Below are positions 11,085 to 22,500 of a stretch of DNA of 64,000 nucleotides, piece by piece; the first letter of the stretch is position 1, and every line of letters starts with the position of its first letter. The notes under the pieces were generated by a model. The model saw only the letters and a program-made list of their open reading frames with translations. It was not told where the DNA came from and ran no database searches. Where the stretch lies: positions 22,836,218-22,900,217 of the forward strand of contig OY744525.1 of NCBI GenBank assembly GCA_963556195.1, given 5' to 3'. This stretch comes from Sepiola atlantica (Eukaryota; Mollusca; Cephalopoda; Sepiida; Sepiolidae). Made by a program: the position numbers and the translations under genes.

Positions 11085-12620
11085 TTCTGTGTTTTTTTTA
11101 AGTTTTTTTTGCAAGAAATGTAATGAAAGAAACTTGTGTTTAGCTTGTATGTATAATTGTTTTATGTAATGTTTTTGTTTTTTTTTTAAGTTTTTTTTGC
11201 AAAAAATGTAATGAAAGAAACTTGTGTTTAGCTTGTATGTATAATTGTTTTATGTAATGTTTTTGTTTTTTTAAAGTTTTTTTTGCAAAAAATGTAATGA
11301 AAGAAACTTGTGTTTAGCTTGTATGTATAATTGTTTTATGTAATGTTTTTGTTTTTTTAAAGTTTTTTTTGCAAGAAATGTAATGAAAGAAACTTGTGTT
11401 TAGCTTGTATGTATAATTGTTTTATGTAATGTTTTTGTTTTTTTAAAGTTTTTTTTTGCAAAAAATGTAATGAAAGAAACTTGTGTTTAGCTTGTATGTA
11501 TAATTGTTTTATGTAATGTTTTTGTTTTTTTTTAAAGTTTTTTTTGCAAGAAATGTAATGAAAGAAACTTGTTTAGCTTGTATGTATAATTGTTTTATGT
11601 AATGTTTTTGTTTTTAAAGTTTTTTTTGAAAGAAATGTAATGAAAGAAACTTGTGTTTAGCTTGTATGTATAATTGTTTTATGTAATGTTTTTGTTTTTT
11701 TAAAGTTTTTTTTGCAAGAAATGTAATGAAAGAAACTTGTGTTTAGCTTGTATGTATAATTGTTTTATGTAATGTTTTTGTTTTTTTAAAGTTTTTTTTG
11801 CAAAAAATGTAATGAAAGAAACTTGTGTTTAGCTTGTATGTATAATTGTTTTATGTAATGTTTTTGTTTTTTTAAAGTTTTTTTTGCAAGAAATGTAATG
11901 AAAGAAACTTGTGTTTAGCTTGTATGTATAATTGTTTTATGTAATGTTTTTGTTTTTTTAAAGTTTTTTTTGCAAAAAATGTAATGAAAGAAACTTGTGT
12001 TTAGCTTGTATGTATAATTGTTTTATGTAATGTTTTTGTTTTTTTTAAAGTTTTTTTTGCAAGAAATGTAATGAAAGAAACTTGTTTAGCTTGTATGTAT
12101 AATTGTTTTATGTAATGTTTTTGTTTTTAAAGTTTTTTTTGAAAGAAATGTAATGAAAGAAACTTGTGTTTAGCTTGTATGTATAATTGTTTTATGTAAT
12201 GTTTTTGTTTTTTCAAAGTTTTTTTTGCAAGAAATGTAATGAAAGAAACTTGTGTTTAGCTTGTATGTATAATTGTTTTATGTAATGTTTTTGTTTTTAA
12301 AGTTTTTTTTGCAAGAAATGTAATGAAAGAAACTTGTGTTTAGCTTGTATGTATAATTGTTTTATGTAATGTTTTTGTTTTTAAAGTTTTTTTTGCAAGA
12401 AATGTAATGAAAGAAACTTGTGTTTAGCTTGTATGTATAATTGTTTTATGTAATGTTTTTTGTTTTTTTAAAGTTTTTTTTGCAAGAAATGTAATGAAAG
12501 AAACTTGTGTTTAGCTTGTATGTATAATTGTTTTATGTAATGTTTTTTTTTTTAAAAGTTTTTTTTGCAAGAAATGTAATGAAAGAAACTTGTGTTTTGC
12601 TTGTATGTATAATCGTTTTA
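11085..12620 (+). repeat. ~86-bp satellite array, about 18 monomers
   Basis: Monomers contain 'aatgtaatgaaagaaacttg', 'tttagcttgtatgtataatt' and 'gttttatgtaatgttttt' joined by T-rich spacers of variable length. Spacings between successive 'gcaagaaatg' landmarks run from 82 to 88 bp. A block of about six monomers is duplicated at a distance of about 513-515 bp (landmarks 11285 to 11800, 11546 to 12059, 11628 to 12141), including a monomer with the same 3-bp deletion. No coding function. Confidence 0.95.
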
Positions 12621-12699
12621 TGATCACCGGCAAATTTAGAAAGCCATTCTTAATATGAGGAAGGAGGGGGCTTTGTTAATTTGGATTCGGTTTTCTCTG

Positions 12700-13080
12700 T
12701 TCGTAGTCGGAACTGCTTATGTCACAACTACGTCACGCATGCAAATCTCTAGATGTCCATTCGGCAACAGTACCGTATTGTTTTCTTACCATAAACTGAT
12801 CGGGGTTACACCGAATCCAATGATATAAGGTTTGTAAGTGCATCTTGTGTAGTTTTTTACACTTGGTCGGACACACAGACAGAATTACGACTTTTCTTGA
12901 TATAATAGTTAACTTGCAAGTTCACCTAGTGTTGCCTTTGTATCAAATATGTCGAACATCACGAGTAATAATTGGGGAAAGTATAAATCCCTGATTCATT
13001 CCAACCATTTCTGGGTTTAATAGTACAACTACTGGTTAACATTAACTTAAGAGGATTCCTAAAATATGCTACTCGGCACT
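12700..13080. other. No recognised gene
   Basis: Moderately AT-rich. It carries a short sequence (12630-12680, 'gaaagccattcttaa') shared with the 9.6-kb palindrome. Nothing else supported. Confidence 0.45.
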
Positions 13081-13084
13081 ATTC

Positions 13085-13790
13085 CAAAACAACATATTAT
13101 TGCATCATCATCATCATCATCGGTTAACGTTTGTTTTACATGCTGGCATGTGTTAGAAGGTTTTTAGAAATTGACTTCCGAACTAACCTATCTCTGGCCA
13201 TGTCTTTATTTATCCCCCTTTCTCTCAAATCTATCATTATCACTTCCTCCCATATTTTTCTTGGCCTTCTCCTGTGAACTGACTTTGCTACCTCAACTGT
13301 TCTACATCTACTAACCCAAGAACTCTCATCCATTCTTTCAACGTGACAATACCATCAAAGTTTCCTGTTCTGCACACACACCCCTACACTGTCCAGATTT
13401 AATCTTCCTCCGAGGTCATCAGATCTATGTCTGTTTTTAAGAATCGCATTGCTCATTCTTATATCATTTCTCTCCATGCAACGCATGTTTTCATCCATCA
13501 CTGTCCAGGTTTCATGCATCCATACATCATCACACTGGATACACATGCCTAATAGATGCTTCCCTTGATCGACAGTGGTAACACTCTGCTGGTTAGTAAT
13601 GGCGAAAGTTCCCTGAACTTACTCTATCTACTCCTAACTCTTGCAATCACACTAGCACCTGCTCCGCTCTGCTCCGGTAGTAACAAAACTTCTCAATAGC
13701 TTTGCCATCCAAATATACTTTCTCCACATTTGAGTCATCATCCGTCTCCATTGTTTTAAACGTTTAGTACGCAAACTGACTATCATTTCT
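13085..13790 (-). pseudogene. RTE-type LINE 3' end with (ATC)n tail
   Basis: The minus strand encodes the C-terminal region of an RTE-like reverse transcriptase in broken frames: ETWTVMDENMRCMER, MDESSWVSRCRTVEVA, then the Arg-rich block RRRPRKIWEEV, DLRERGINKDMARDR. The 3' end on this strand runs into (ATG)n (plus strand catcatcatcat at about 13085-13120), as RTE elements end in short tandem repeats. The adjacent 'catgctggcatg' sequence is one I associate with cephalopod repeats; that link is from memory. Upstream to about 13790 degraded sequence of the same element is readable. Confidence 0.82.
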
Positions 13791-13959
13791 CAACCTACCA
13801 GTTATTCCACTGTAATTTTTATCTACCCAATGCGTACAAGTACCACAAATGATTTCCTTATGTACATATTTATTTTCTTTCTAAATATGTGTACTATAAT
13901 TTAATGAAAAAGAATGACAATCGATATTTACCACTGATAATTCTATGCTTTCCAAGAAG

Positions 13960-14215
13960 GACGTTTCTTGTTAAAGGGCTGACTGATGCATTATGGGCAT
14001 CTTTTAACTGTTTTAAATTTTACTTTAAAAAAATTAAACTAAACACACAAAAACATTTTATGTCAAAAATAGACGATTTAAATTTTTTCTAAAATCTTTA
14101 ATTTAAAATAAAAAAAAAATAGGCTAGTGTCAAAGTGTAGTATCTGTCCTGTTCCTCAAAATACAAAATATTCAAGAAGATACCCATAATGCATCTGTCG
14201 GTCATTAAGCAACCA
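13960..14215. repeat. Small foldback element
   Basis: 'ctgatgcattatgggcatct' near 13980 is repeated in inverted form near 14165-14205 ('agatacccataatgcatctg'). About 250 bp, AT-rich centre, no coding. Confidence 0.6.
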
Positions 14216-14644
14216 ACAAACTTACTTACCTAGTGGAATCGTCTGCTACAGGTGTAACGATCGGAACCACGTGACAGGAAATTGCCTTGGAATAAAACGA
14301 GTGCGTGTTCGCTGTTACCGATGCAATGGAGAGGGATGCATGGCTCAGGATTGCCTGACGAAACGAGATATCAAGATACACGCATCGATCTCTTCCTCCG
14401 ATTTTGTGTGATTGAGGCGTTGCCAGCCATCAAAGTTTGCATGAATGAGATGCTGTGCTCAGAACTCCTCGATTCTAGCTTCTCTCATGCCATAGTGAGT
14501 GCGGGACTTTGTTGCACTTAAAAGAAGATAAGCGTTAGAGTGACCACCGTGAACGGTAAAATGCGTGGATGTATTGGCCTAGGTATGATAAAGATTATCA
14601 TGGGCAATTTAAAAAAAAAAAACGTGTTTGGTGGTGAAGAGATG

Positions 14645-14985
14645 TGGGTTTTATTTACTCCTCCCCAGGAGTTAGGCACAAGGCCAGTTTTATCTTACTC
14701 CCACAAGTAAGATGTGACCCAAGATCGGGTCGAGAAAGTGGGGTTTGAAAAGCCAGCGCTCGAGAGGTGAGCACTCTGGCTATTTAAAAATTGCCTGGGC
14801 AGCCCCGTCGGCATTCCCTGGTAGGGGCGCCTCAGACAGTAAGCAATAAACTTACTCCTCCCCAAAGAGGGGAGGCAAAGCCTGGGAGGGTGGACCTCCT
14901 AGAACTGCACAGGACAGGCGTGCAGTATCCATCGGAACAGATACTACACTTTGATCTTAGCCAAAAGGCAAGAGATGTGGGTGGA
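14645..14985 (-). repeat. U2-snRNA-headed SINE-like repeat
   Basis: On the minus strand the unit starts with a clear U2 snRNA 5' domain (14934-14978). It continues through 'ctaggaggtccaccctccca', 'cctcccctctttggggagga', 'tttattgcttactgtctgag' and 'ccagagtgctcacc' to about 14645. The body matches the 62.2-62.6 kb copy nearly base for base, and the 0.1-0.35 kb copy loosely. No open frame of meaning. I infer a retroposon whose promoter head came from U2. Confidence 0.75.
14934..14978 (-). pseudogene. U2 snRNA 5'-domain remnant
   Basis: Minus strand TTGCCTTTTGGCTAAGATCA followed by AAGTGTAGTATCTGTTC matches the first ~45 nt of U2 snRNA, including the branch-site recognition segment GTAGTA, with one extra A. 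The Sm site and 3' stem-loops do not follow, so it is not a working U2 gene. Confidence 0.85.
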
Positions 14986-15221
14986 ATAAGTATCACGGTG
15001 TGACTATTTATGGCTGTGTTGTTCATGACGGTGTCAGTTGATTGCGTGAAAGAATTACAGTGGCGAACATGTCGTCTTTTTTATCTTTAGTGGTTCATCG
15101 ATTAAATCCTATTTCTGTCACCCAAGTTATTACAAATGAAATAGCACGTCGTATTTTTTTGAGTTTTTTCTTATTATTATTATCTTTCACTTTATAATAA
15201 AGAGCAATGTATATTTATTTG

Positions 15222-15248
15222 AATATATATATATATATATATATATAT
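15222..15248. repeat. (TA)n microsatellite
   Basis: Abuts the left arm of the hammerhead-like palindrome at 15249-15516. Another TA/GATATA run lies at 15611-15656. Confidence 0.95.
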
Positions 15249-15516
15249 GAATGATTTTTATTTATGCAGACACGTACATAATCTGTGACACTGGCATGTC
15301 GATGTTATCGATCAACAGCTGTTATAAACTGAGATCTCATCAGGCAGAAAGTAAATCTGATCCTTCCCTGGTTCTTTCCAAATATGATCCGAGAAAAGGA
15401 TCAGATTTTCTTTTTGACTGATGAGATCTCAGTTTCTAATATCTTTTGATGGATAACATCGACATACCAGTGTCGCAGATTATGTACATGTATGTATAAA
15501 TAAAAATAATCATATA
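15249..15516. repeat. Head-to-head palindrome with hammerhead-like arms (family C)
   Basis: Two arms of about 115 bp in inverted orientation. Reading out from the centre, each has CTGATGAGATCTCAGTTT, then a stem-closing GATC or GATG, GATAACATCGACAT and a CAGTGTC(G/A)CAGATT end. CTGATGA matches the hammerhead core. TTTCTGC before it in the left arm can pair with GCAGA after the GTC, as stem I would, but GATAA replaces GAAA. The same family is at 24.33-24.58 kb. Confidence 0.6.
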
Positions 15517-15620
15517 TATAAAAGCTTTATTTGATATTGAGCAATCTTTATAAGCCCGGTTGAAATAGTTTGGATTTTTATCCTGCGGATCTTTACTTTA
15601 CCTGAATTACTATATATATA

Positions 15621-15651
<31 letters not shown>

Positions 15652-15659
15652 AGATATCT

Positions 15660-16830
15660 GTCCCATCACCCAAAAGTCTACGCGACGAATGGATAATGAA
15701 AATCTATTTCTATACCGATTTATACGCTTTTCCATTTTTTTTCTTTTTTAAACTTTCTAATTTTGGACGTTTTCTTTCCTTAAACGAGCGACGATTGTTC
15801 TTTCAATTTCATTTTTAATCGCTAACATTTTTTATATTTTAACATGCTTTTAACATCCGGCGTCATTTTTTTTTTTTAATGTTTAGCTGCCTCCTACCTT
15901 CTAATAATCCGAGGAAGAATATTTAAAAAAAAAGCAAAATCAAGGTTGGTGTATTTACTATCTTTAGGTCATCAGAAATGACTTGCATTTTTTTTCAACT
16001 CGTAATAGTTCAATCCTATTAAAATAAAATAAACCATTAAAAAGACCGACTTACATTGGAAGGCAAATCGCAAGTCAGACATCCCTCCCACTGTCTAAAA
16101 TAAATTCAGAAAGAAATCTTTTAGTCTAAAGAAAAAGTCCACGATAGGTGTTTTTTTTTTCTTAAGGTCATCAGAAATGATAATGATAATTTATATATGA
16201 AAAATTAAATTACTGACGTAATTCTATGATTTTTATATGAATATTAGTGTGAACACTGGCGAAGCACAATTTTTCCGTCATTTTTGGTGGAGAGTGTACA
16301 CTAGTTAGCACGCTACAAACTATTAATTTGCATGAGACAACAGTCACAATAATGCACATTGGAGTTTTGTTTTAATACTTACCATTTTTCAGGCCATTCA
16401 CTTTTACGAGGGAGGTGGGAGGGGGGGGGGAAGATCAGGTGACCTCCAAAGGTCTAGATTCTCTGATCGAGCCACCAAAAAACACCCAAAAGATAATAAT
16501 CAGTTTGCATGCTAAAGATTTTCCTTCTCTTGTTGCATTTCTTTCTCGACTAACGGAAAGTGTCTCACTCGAAAGCGAAGTGCATGTAATTAGATCTACG
16601 CTACAAAAGGGATTATTGATTAGATAAAACTTTAAGTAGAACGTGTTCAATAGCCAAGTAGTGAGAGATCAATATTATTTAACCGTTTAATTCTTTTTTT
16701 TTTTTTTTTTTTTTGAGTGTGGTGGTGGTGGGGGGGGGGGAGATTTTTTCATTTAAAAGAAAAAAAAAATAGCGTGAATTCTATAACCTTAATTGCAACG
16801 ACTATCACTCCTGCTTTTTTTTTTTTTATT
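15660..16830. other. AT-rich DNA, nothing recognised
   Basis: Contains homopolymer and low-complexity runs (for example poly-T at 16690-16713). No feature supported. Confidence 0.5.
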
Positions 16831-16837
16831 TTATTTT

Positions 16838-17190
16838 TTTTTTTATTGAAATCGCTCCAGACAAGACATGAAGCCACTTGATGTAAAGAACTAAAAAAAA
16901 AAAAAAGAAATACATTTTCAAGATCAAAAACTAGTCAACGATAAGGGTTGGGTGGATAGATTCCGACCCAGAAAACAGCAATTCTTACCCCTTTATCAGA
17001 AACATCGCTGATGAAATGTGAGGACTAAAGGACAAAATAAGGCAAGCGAGAGTTATGATGCTACCGAAAGTAAACCCAGGGTCCCCTTTCTACTCTCCTA
17101 ATAAAGTTATAATCGGCTTTTAATTTAACAGAATTCACTCAGATTGCACGAATAAAAAGTGTATCTTTTCTGGAGTTACGAGGCTGCCGG
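16838..17190 (-). repeat. LINE 3' UTR-derived fragment
   Basis: Plus-strand 'gaaatcgctccagacaagac' matches the 3' UTR of the LINE at 8.5 kb. The following 320 bp ('gtgaggactaaaggacaaaa', 'cactcagattgcacgaataa') matches 20.34-20.67 kb closely. Orientation inferred from the 8.5-kb copy. Confidence 0.65.
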
Positions 17191-17264
17191 AAGTAACACA
17201 AGGTCCACTTTAAATAAAGAAACCCACAAAACACTCCTTCTTCATCCGGCTTTGGTATTTAGGG

Positions 17265-17432
17265 TTCTGTGAGTATCTCTAGATGGGCAACACGGGGCCA
17301 ACGTCTTACGCCTACTCTTCATGCGGTCAGATCCAAAGGGTTCACATCAGTCATGGGGTATGATGTTATATCACTTCTTATGCACTCGAGCCACATTTTC
17401 CTTGGTCTACCACACTCCTATGATGTCCAGAC
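17265..17432 (-). pseudogene. RTE-type LINE C-terminus, 3' part
   Basis: On the minus strand this is the final part of an RTE-like protein, broken by stops. It continues across the hAT insertion to 17988-18105; the two pieces together carry the LRWFAHVQ block and the basic C-terminal region of these proteins. Confidence 0.65.
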
Positions 17433-17979
17433 TAGTGTCGGGATGATGAATCGGAATCGGGAATCGTAAAAATCGGAATCGGGAATCGTAAAAATCGGAA
17501 TTTTTTGGAGTATCGAAATCGGAAAAATTTTAGCCTAATTTTCGATTCCAAAAACGATTCTTTCAATTCTTTTTGGTTTAAAACTTAATTTTCTAATTGC
17601 TGGTATTAATGATGAATATTTATTGATTTTAAACTACCAGTAAAACTAAAATCTATAGATCATAATAACGTAAAAATGGCACAGGAAAAATGACACAAGT
17701 GGATAAATAAGAAAAAAATGGCACAAGTGAAAAATATAGATGAAAATCTCACAATGAGTTTATCAAAATCTTGGATACGATACATAAATTAATCAAATTA
17801 AAAGTAAAATTATATCGACACTTAAAAGTAGATGAGGACTCTCTGCTAATCTCCCCCACCCACCATCTGAAATAAAATTCTACCTTTTTATGTGCTTTTA
17901 GAATCGGAATCGGGAATTTAGAACAGAATCAGTAATTGTATCGGATTCAGGGAAAAATATTGGAATCGTCCTATCACTA
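17433..17979. mobile_element. Non-autonomous hAT-like element
   Basis: Ends TAGTGTCGGGATGAT and, inverted, TAGTGATAGGACGAT. The flanking 8 bp GTCCAGAC (17425-17432) and ATCCAGAC (17980-17987) agree at 7 of 8 positions, the hAT duplication length. Subterminal 'aatcggaatcgggaat' repeats occur at both ends. No transposase frame. It splits an RTE LINE. Confidence 0.78.
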
Positions 17980-17987
17980 ATCCAGAC

Positions 17988-18105
17988 GCGTTATGAAGTT
18001 GATGCAAGAGGTGGCACACTGTACATGGGCGAACCATCTGAGACGCCGAGCACGTAAAGCATTCGTCATTCCACCAATGCCAAGTTTCTGATGAAGCATT
18101 TGAAA
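17988..18105 (-). pseudogene. RTE-type LINE C-terminus, 5' part
   Basis: Minus strand encodes NALRARRLRWFAHVQCATS-like sequence in one broken frame, typical of the RTE C-terminal region, and continues beyond the hAT element at 17265-17432. Confidence 0.7.
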
Positions 18106-18384
18106 TAAATGCAAAATTCATTGCTATTTTCTACAGACTATGTTTCTGTTCAACGGCATATCAACCCTTTTTGGATGATTTAATGTCAAAACACAATATT
18201 TTTGTTTTTTGTTTTTTAATTGAAAAAGATGAAAAAATAAAAATTAAAAATGGCGGGAACGTTATTGGTTGGCTGGATACCGTCGCTGATTTTATTCGTA
18301 AGCCACCACTTATCGAGGATAAAGTTGAATCGCTCATAACAACGATTCATGACAAATGTGTGTTGACATTAAATTTGAGGTCGA

Positions 18385-18500
18385 CCATGTTGTAGCTCTC
18401 AAGGAAACAATCTGGTGGCAACGTGTTCCATACATGGAAATTTTGAGGAAAGAAACCGTTTATGGAAATTCCGTTCGATGTTAGACACTTGGAGGAAGAG
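18385..18500 (-). pseudogene. LINE C-terminal scrap
   Basis: 'ggtggcaacgtgttccatac' and 'gttagacacttggagg' resemble the LINE C-terminal coding region at 32.95-33.05 kb. It lies just 5' of the mariner remnant. Confidence 0.5.
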
Positions 18501-18589
18501 AGGAACGTTCTTTACGGGTTCTTGCTGTGAAAATTACGGAATAATTTATCCTTATTTCAAATCTAATATGTTGATAAAGTGAAGCTACA

Positions 18590-19480
18590 GTTGCAAATTT
18601 TCAAAATAATTGATAAATCTGAATTCCGTGTGTTGATAAAGCATTGCTTTCTGATGGGAAAAAATACTGTTCAAGCTAATCAATGGCTTGATAAGTGTTA
18701 TTCAGACTCTGCTCCATCAGAAACAACGGTATAGGGGTTTGGGTTAGAGGTGGTATGCAGACTTTAAATGTAGTCGTACAGACACAAATGATGCTGAACG
18801 CTCGGGTCATCAAAATTCGGCAGTTGTCCTATAACATTTTTTTTAAAGTTCACAAACTTGTTTTAGCTGATCGTAATTTAAGTTGTGTGAGCGAAAGATA
18901 TCAGAAGGCGAAAGTGTATTCATTGTTTTCCATGAACAATGTCAATATTAAAGCAGTGTTTGAAGTGGGTGCCACGTTTGCTCACAGTCGATCGAAAACA
19001 TTAATACGTCGACACTTCAGAGCGTTGTTTGCAAATGCTTCAATACAACAAAAAGAAGTTTTTGTGTCAATGGGACAATGGATGAAACATGGATCGGCTA
19101 CTTCACTCTGAAGTCAAACTTGCAGTCAGCTGAGTGGACAGCAGCATGTGAAAGCCGTCCAAAGCGACCAAAGATGCAAACATCAGCAGTCAAGGTTTAG
19201 TCCTTTACAGTTTGGGATGTTCAAGGTATTTTGTTAATCGATTACCTTGAGAAAGGAAGAACCATTAATAGCGAATATTATATAGCATTTTTGGTGCGTT
19301 TGAAGGAAGAAATCGCCAAAAAGCGGCCACGAATAAAGAAGAAAAAAGTGCTCTTTCACCAAGACAATGCACCATGTCCTAAGTCGATATCAAAACTACA
19401 TAAATTGCACTTCAAACCACTTTTGCATTCACTCTATTTTCCAGATTGTTATAGTAGTTTAAGAAAATATTCTTTTGTAA
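18590..19480 (+). pseudogene. Mariner transposase, degenerate
   Basis: A cut-and-paste transposase of the IS630/Tc1/mariner superfamily. The N-terminal DNA-binding part reads EFRVLIKHCFLMGKNTVQAN. The catalytic domain shows the first Asp block (MDETWIGYFTLKSN) at about 19075, the ILLIDYLEKGRTINSEYY block at about 19220 and the second Asp block (LFHQDNAPC) at about 19350. The third acidic region is degraded. Several stops and frame changes break it; it is dead. Inverted terminal repeats were not located. Confidence 0.85.
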
Positions 19481-19509
19481 TCGAAGGCGTTTTACTGAGT
19501 TGAGGAATA

Positions 19510-20330
19510 GGAGACACCTGTTTGTTTACTGTTCGGCAATTATATTCGAATATTCCTGGAATAGGTTTGTAGTCAGCTAATCAAAGAGCTGTAAAGTTAT
19601 GAACCGAAGCTCAGGGGAGCAGTCTGTATTTACTTAGGGAAGTTGTAACGCTTGAGAGATAATAATACTGATTTAATAAATGAAGCAATTACAGTCGGAG
19701 CTGTATAATGTCCCCAATGAAGAAGATGACACAGTGTTTAGTGGGGGAGTGTTAGTATTTTTTATGTGTGCGAGTGAAAGTTACTCCTACCTCATCTAAG
19801 TATGTTTTTTTTTTGTTAGAGTAAGTTAGGGTGGTTATAATGTAGGATATTATGTAATCGAATGAAACTGGCTGCTTGTAGACCATTAAATGTATGTTCC
19901 AGGGGAAAGAGATTTGGCTCCAATGAATATATATGATATATATGATGTGATATTGAAAACTGAGACATATTTTAAAGCCCAAAACAAGTCGTTAGGCAAA
20001 AGGCATCGAATCATTAGAATCAGTGTATCACCCGAGAAGGAATCTATGTTAATGGATACAATCGAATTTTGCATAAAAGCTGTTTTATTAGTTAGGCCAA
20101 TGACGTATTGACTGATATGTTATATACAACGAAATGATATGGCTAATGAACATAGTTTTTTTAAAGCTAGTTTTAATAAATAAGTTACAAACATGAATGA
20201 CTGCTTGGTTACATTTTTATGCTTATTCAAAATATTTTCGTTGATAAATCTAAAAAGAAATAAATAAAACAGAATTGCAATTTTATTATTTATTTTGTGG
20301 AAAATGCAGTCTCTATTTTATCATTTGTAG
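19510..20330. other. No recognised gene
   Basis: Short open frames here show no motif. Confidence 0.5.
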
Positions 20331-20334
20331 TTTT

Positions 20335-20668
20335 TTAATGGAAATCGCTCCAGACAAGGCATGAAGGCACTTGATGTAAGGAGCTAAAAAAAGAATACTT
20401 CTTCAAGGTCAAAAACTAATCAACGATAAGTGTTCGGTAGATAGATTCCTAGTTAGAAAACAACAATTCCGGTCCCCTTTGTCAAAAATATCGCTCATGG
20501 AATGTGAGGACTAAAGGACAAAATAAGGGAAGCGAAAGTTACTTGGCTGCTGAAAGTAAACCCAGGGTCTACTTTCTACTCTCCTAATAAAGTTATCATT
20601 GGCTTTCAATTTAACTGAATTCACTCAGATTGCACGAATAAGAAGTGTATCTTTTCTGGAGTTGTCGC
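20335..20668 (-). repeat. LINE 3' UTR-derived fragment
   Basis: Closely similar to 16.84-17.17 kb over its whole length and to 8.51 kb at the 'cgctccagacaaggcatgaa' end. Confidence 0.65.
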
Positions 20669-20877
20669 TTACAAAAAATAAAAAATAAACACACTGTTTT
20701 ACCATGTGAAACGTCACCACCATAGCTGATGCTGTTACTACTTTTTAATATTTTGATTGAACATATAATATTTATCAAATAAAATTGTTTAATATAAAAG
20801 TAACATGTAAATTATTTTTTGATTACTTTTTAAAAGATTTATTTTTTTTAATTTTATGGATGTAAATCTATTTTCAT

Positions 20878-21325
20878 TGAATGCATAAATTTATTTTCAT
20901 TGAATGCATAAATTTATTTTCATTGAATGCATTCATTTATTTTTCATTGAATGCATTTATTTATTTTTCATTGAATGCATTCATTTATTTTTCATTGAAT
21001 GCATTCATTTATTTTTCATTGAATGCATTCATTTATTTTTCATTGAATGCATTCATTTATTTTTCATTGAATGCATTCATTTATTTTTCATTGAATGCAT
21101 TCATTTATTTTTCATTGAATGCATTCATTTATTTTTCATTGAATGCATTCATTTATTTTTCATTGAATGCATTTATTTATTTTTCATTGAATGCATTCAT
21201 TTATTTTTCATTGAATGCATTCATTTATTTTTCATTGAATGCATTCATTTATTTTTCATTGAATGCATTCATTTATTTTTCATTGAATGCATTCATTTAT
21301 TTTTCATTGAATGCATTCATTTAGA
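20878..21325 (+). repeat. 24-bp minisatellite, about 18 copies
   Basis: Unit 'cattgaatgcattcatttat' plus four T. It contains the 12-bp palindrome TGAATGCATTCA. Because 24 is divisible by three the array stays open in several frames and yields false 143-147-residue repeat peptides. Confidence 0.97.
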
Positions 21326-21329
21326 TTTA

Positions 21330-22340
21330 GCGTAAGCATTAGATTTACTAGCAAAAATATGTGACGGTAAGGAAGATATTTTTGCTAGTGTATATAATCT
21401 TAGTTGTCAACGCAAGTGGACTTTCCATAGGTCCCATCTTGGATGTATTATGTTCAGTGGGAAACGTTTTGTTCAACTGGAACCAAATTAAACACGTGAG
21501 TCATAGTGCCCATTGGTGAGACTCTGCAGAACATGAATGGTTTATTCTAAGAATAATACATCCACATAACTGATATTGTTTCAGGAATTGATCCAACATG
21601 CGGTGATAATAACCAATGGAGAAACTGGACTTCTTTCACTGGCGTTGATCGTCTTAATGGAAAAGCGAATTAGGTTGTGATTCTGCTCTAAGAAAGAATA
21701 TAAAGACAGATGTGATAATGGCATTTGCATAAAGAGTCTTGGAGAAATTACCGAGATGAATAGAATTGGCACGACTGATATGACGAATAGTTTGCTAGAA
21801 TAAAAAGAAAGAATGCTGCTAATGTTTCTCTCTCTCTCTTCTAGAACCTTAATCTCCAATATTGTGGTGATGGGGCAGTAGGTGTAGATTGGTAGACAGT
21901 ATGGGACCTATTAGGTTAGAAACATACAAAGAGAAAAGCATAAAAGCGATTTAAATTTTAAATGGAAAAGCAACAAATATGTGAGCTTATCTTGTCTAAA
22001 TAAATATGCAAGTGAAAAGTTAGCGTACGCAATTTAAATATTAGACGAAAAAAATAGCAAGTAATTCTTGCTAAAAATATGCAAGTGAAATTGTACGTGC
22101 TTAAAATAGGATGAATAAGGAAGTCAGACTAAGCAAAAGCATAGACACAATTTAAAACTTAAATGCAAAAAAAAAAACAACAACAAATAGGCAAGGTGAT
22201 TATTTTTGAAGAAATATGCAATCTTAAAAATTTTAAAAATATGAAAGTTATGATAAGCATAACGGAAAACAGCAAATCGAAAGTGTATAGATGTTAAAGT
22301 CCAGGTAAGAGTGAAGGAAATACTCAAGTTAAGGCAAATT
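21330..22340. other. No recognised gene
   Basis: Nothing supported. 'aaaatatgtgac' and 'atttttgctagtg' near 21345-21390 form a short inverted pair. Confidence 0.45.
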
Positions 22341-22354
22341 GAAAAACAACAATT

Positions 22355-22500
22355 TTTAATGCATGAGATTTTGAATACATGAGATTTTGAATACATGAGA
22401 TTTTGAATACATGAGATTTTGAATACATGAGATTTTGACATGAGAATTTTAATACATGAGATTTTGATATCAGATTTTTAATACATGAGATTTTGACATC
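22355..22500 (+). repeat. 16-bp tandem repeat
   Basis: 'gaatacatgagatttt' repeated about five times perfectly, then with decay to about 22500. Confidence 0.9.

Noticed and set aside
9985..12810. 2.8-kb DNA transposon with GGTGTAACCCC ends enclosing the 86-bp satellite
   Set aside because: The inverted match is only about 12 bp, with no clear target duplication and no transposase.
14934..14978. Functional U2 snRNA gene
   Set aside because: Only the first ~45 nt match; no Sm site or 3' stem-loops, and it is fused to a repeat body.
20881..21335. Two ~145-residue repeat proteins
   Set aside because: They are translations of a 24-bp minisatellite, open in two frames at once.
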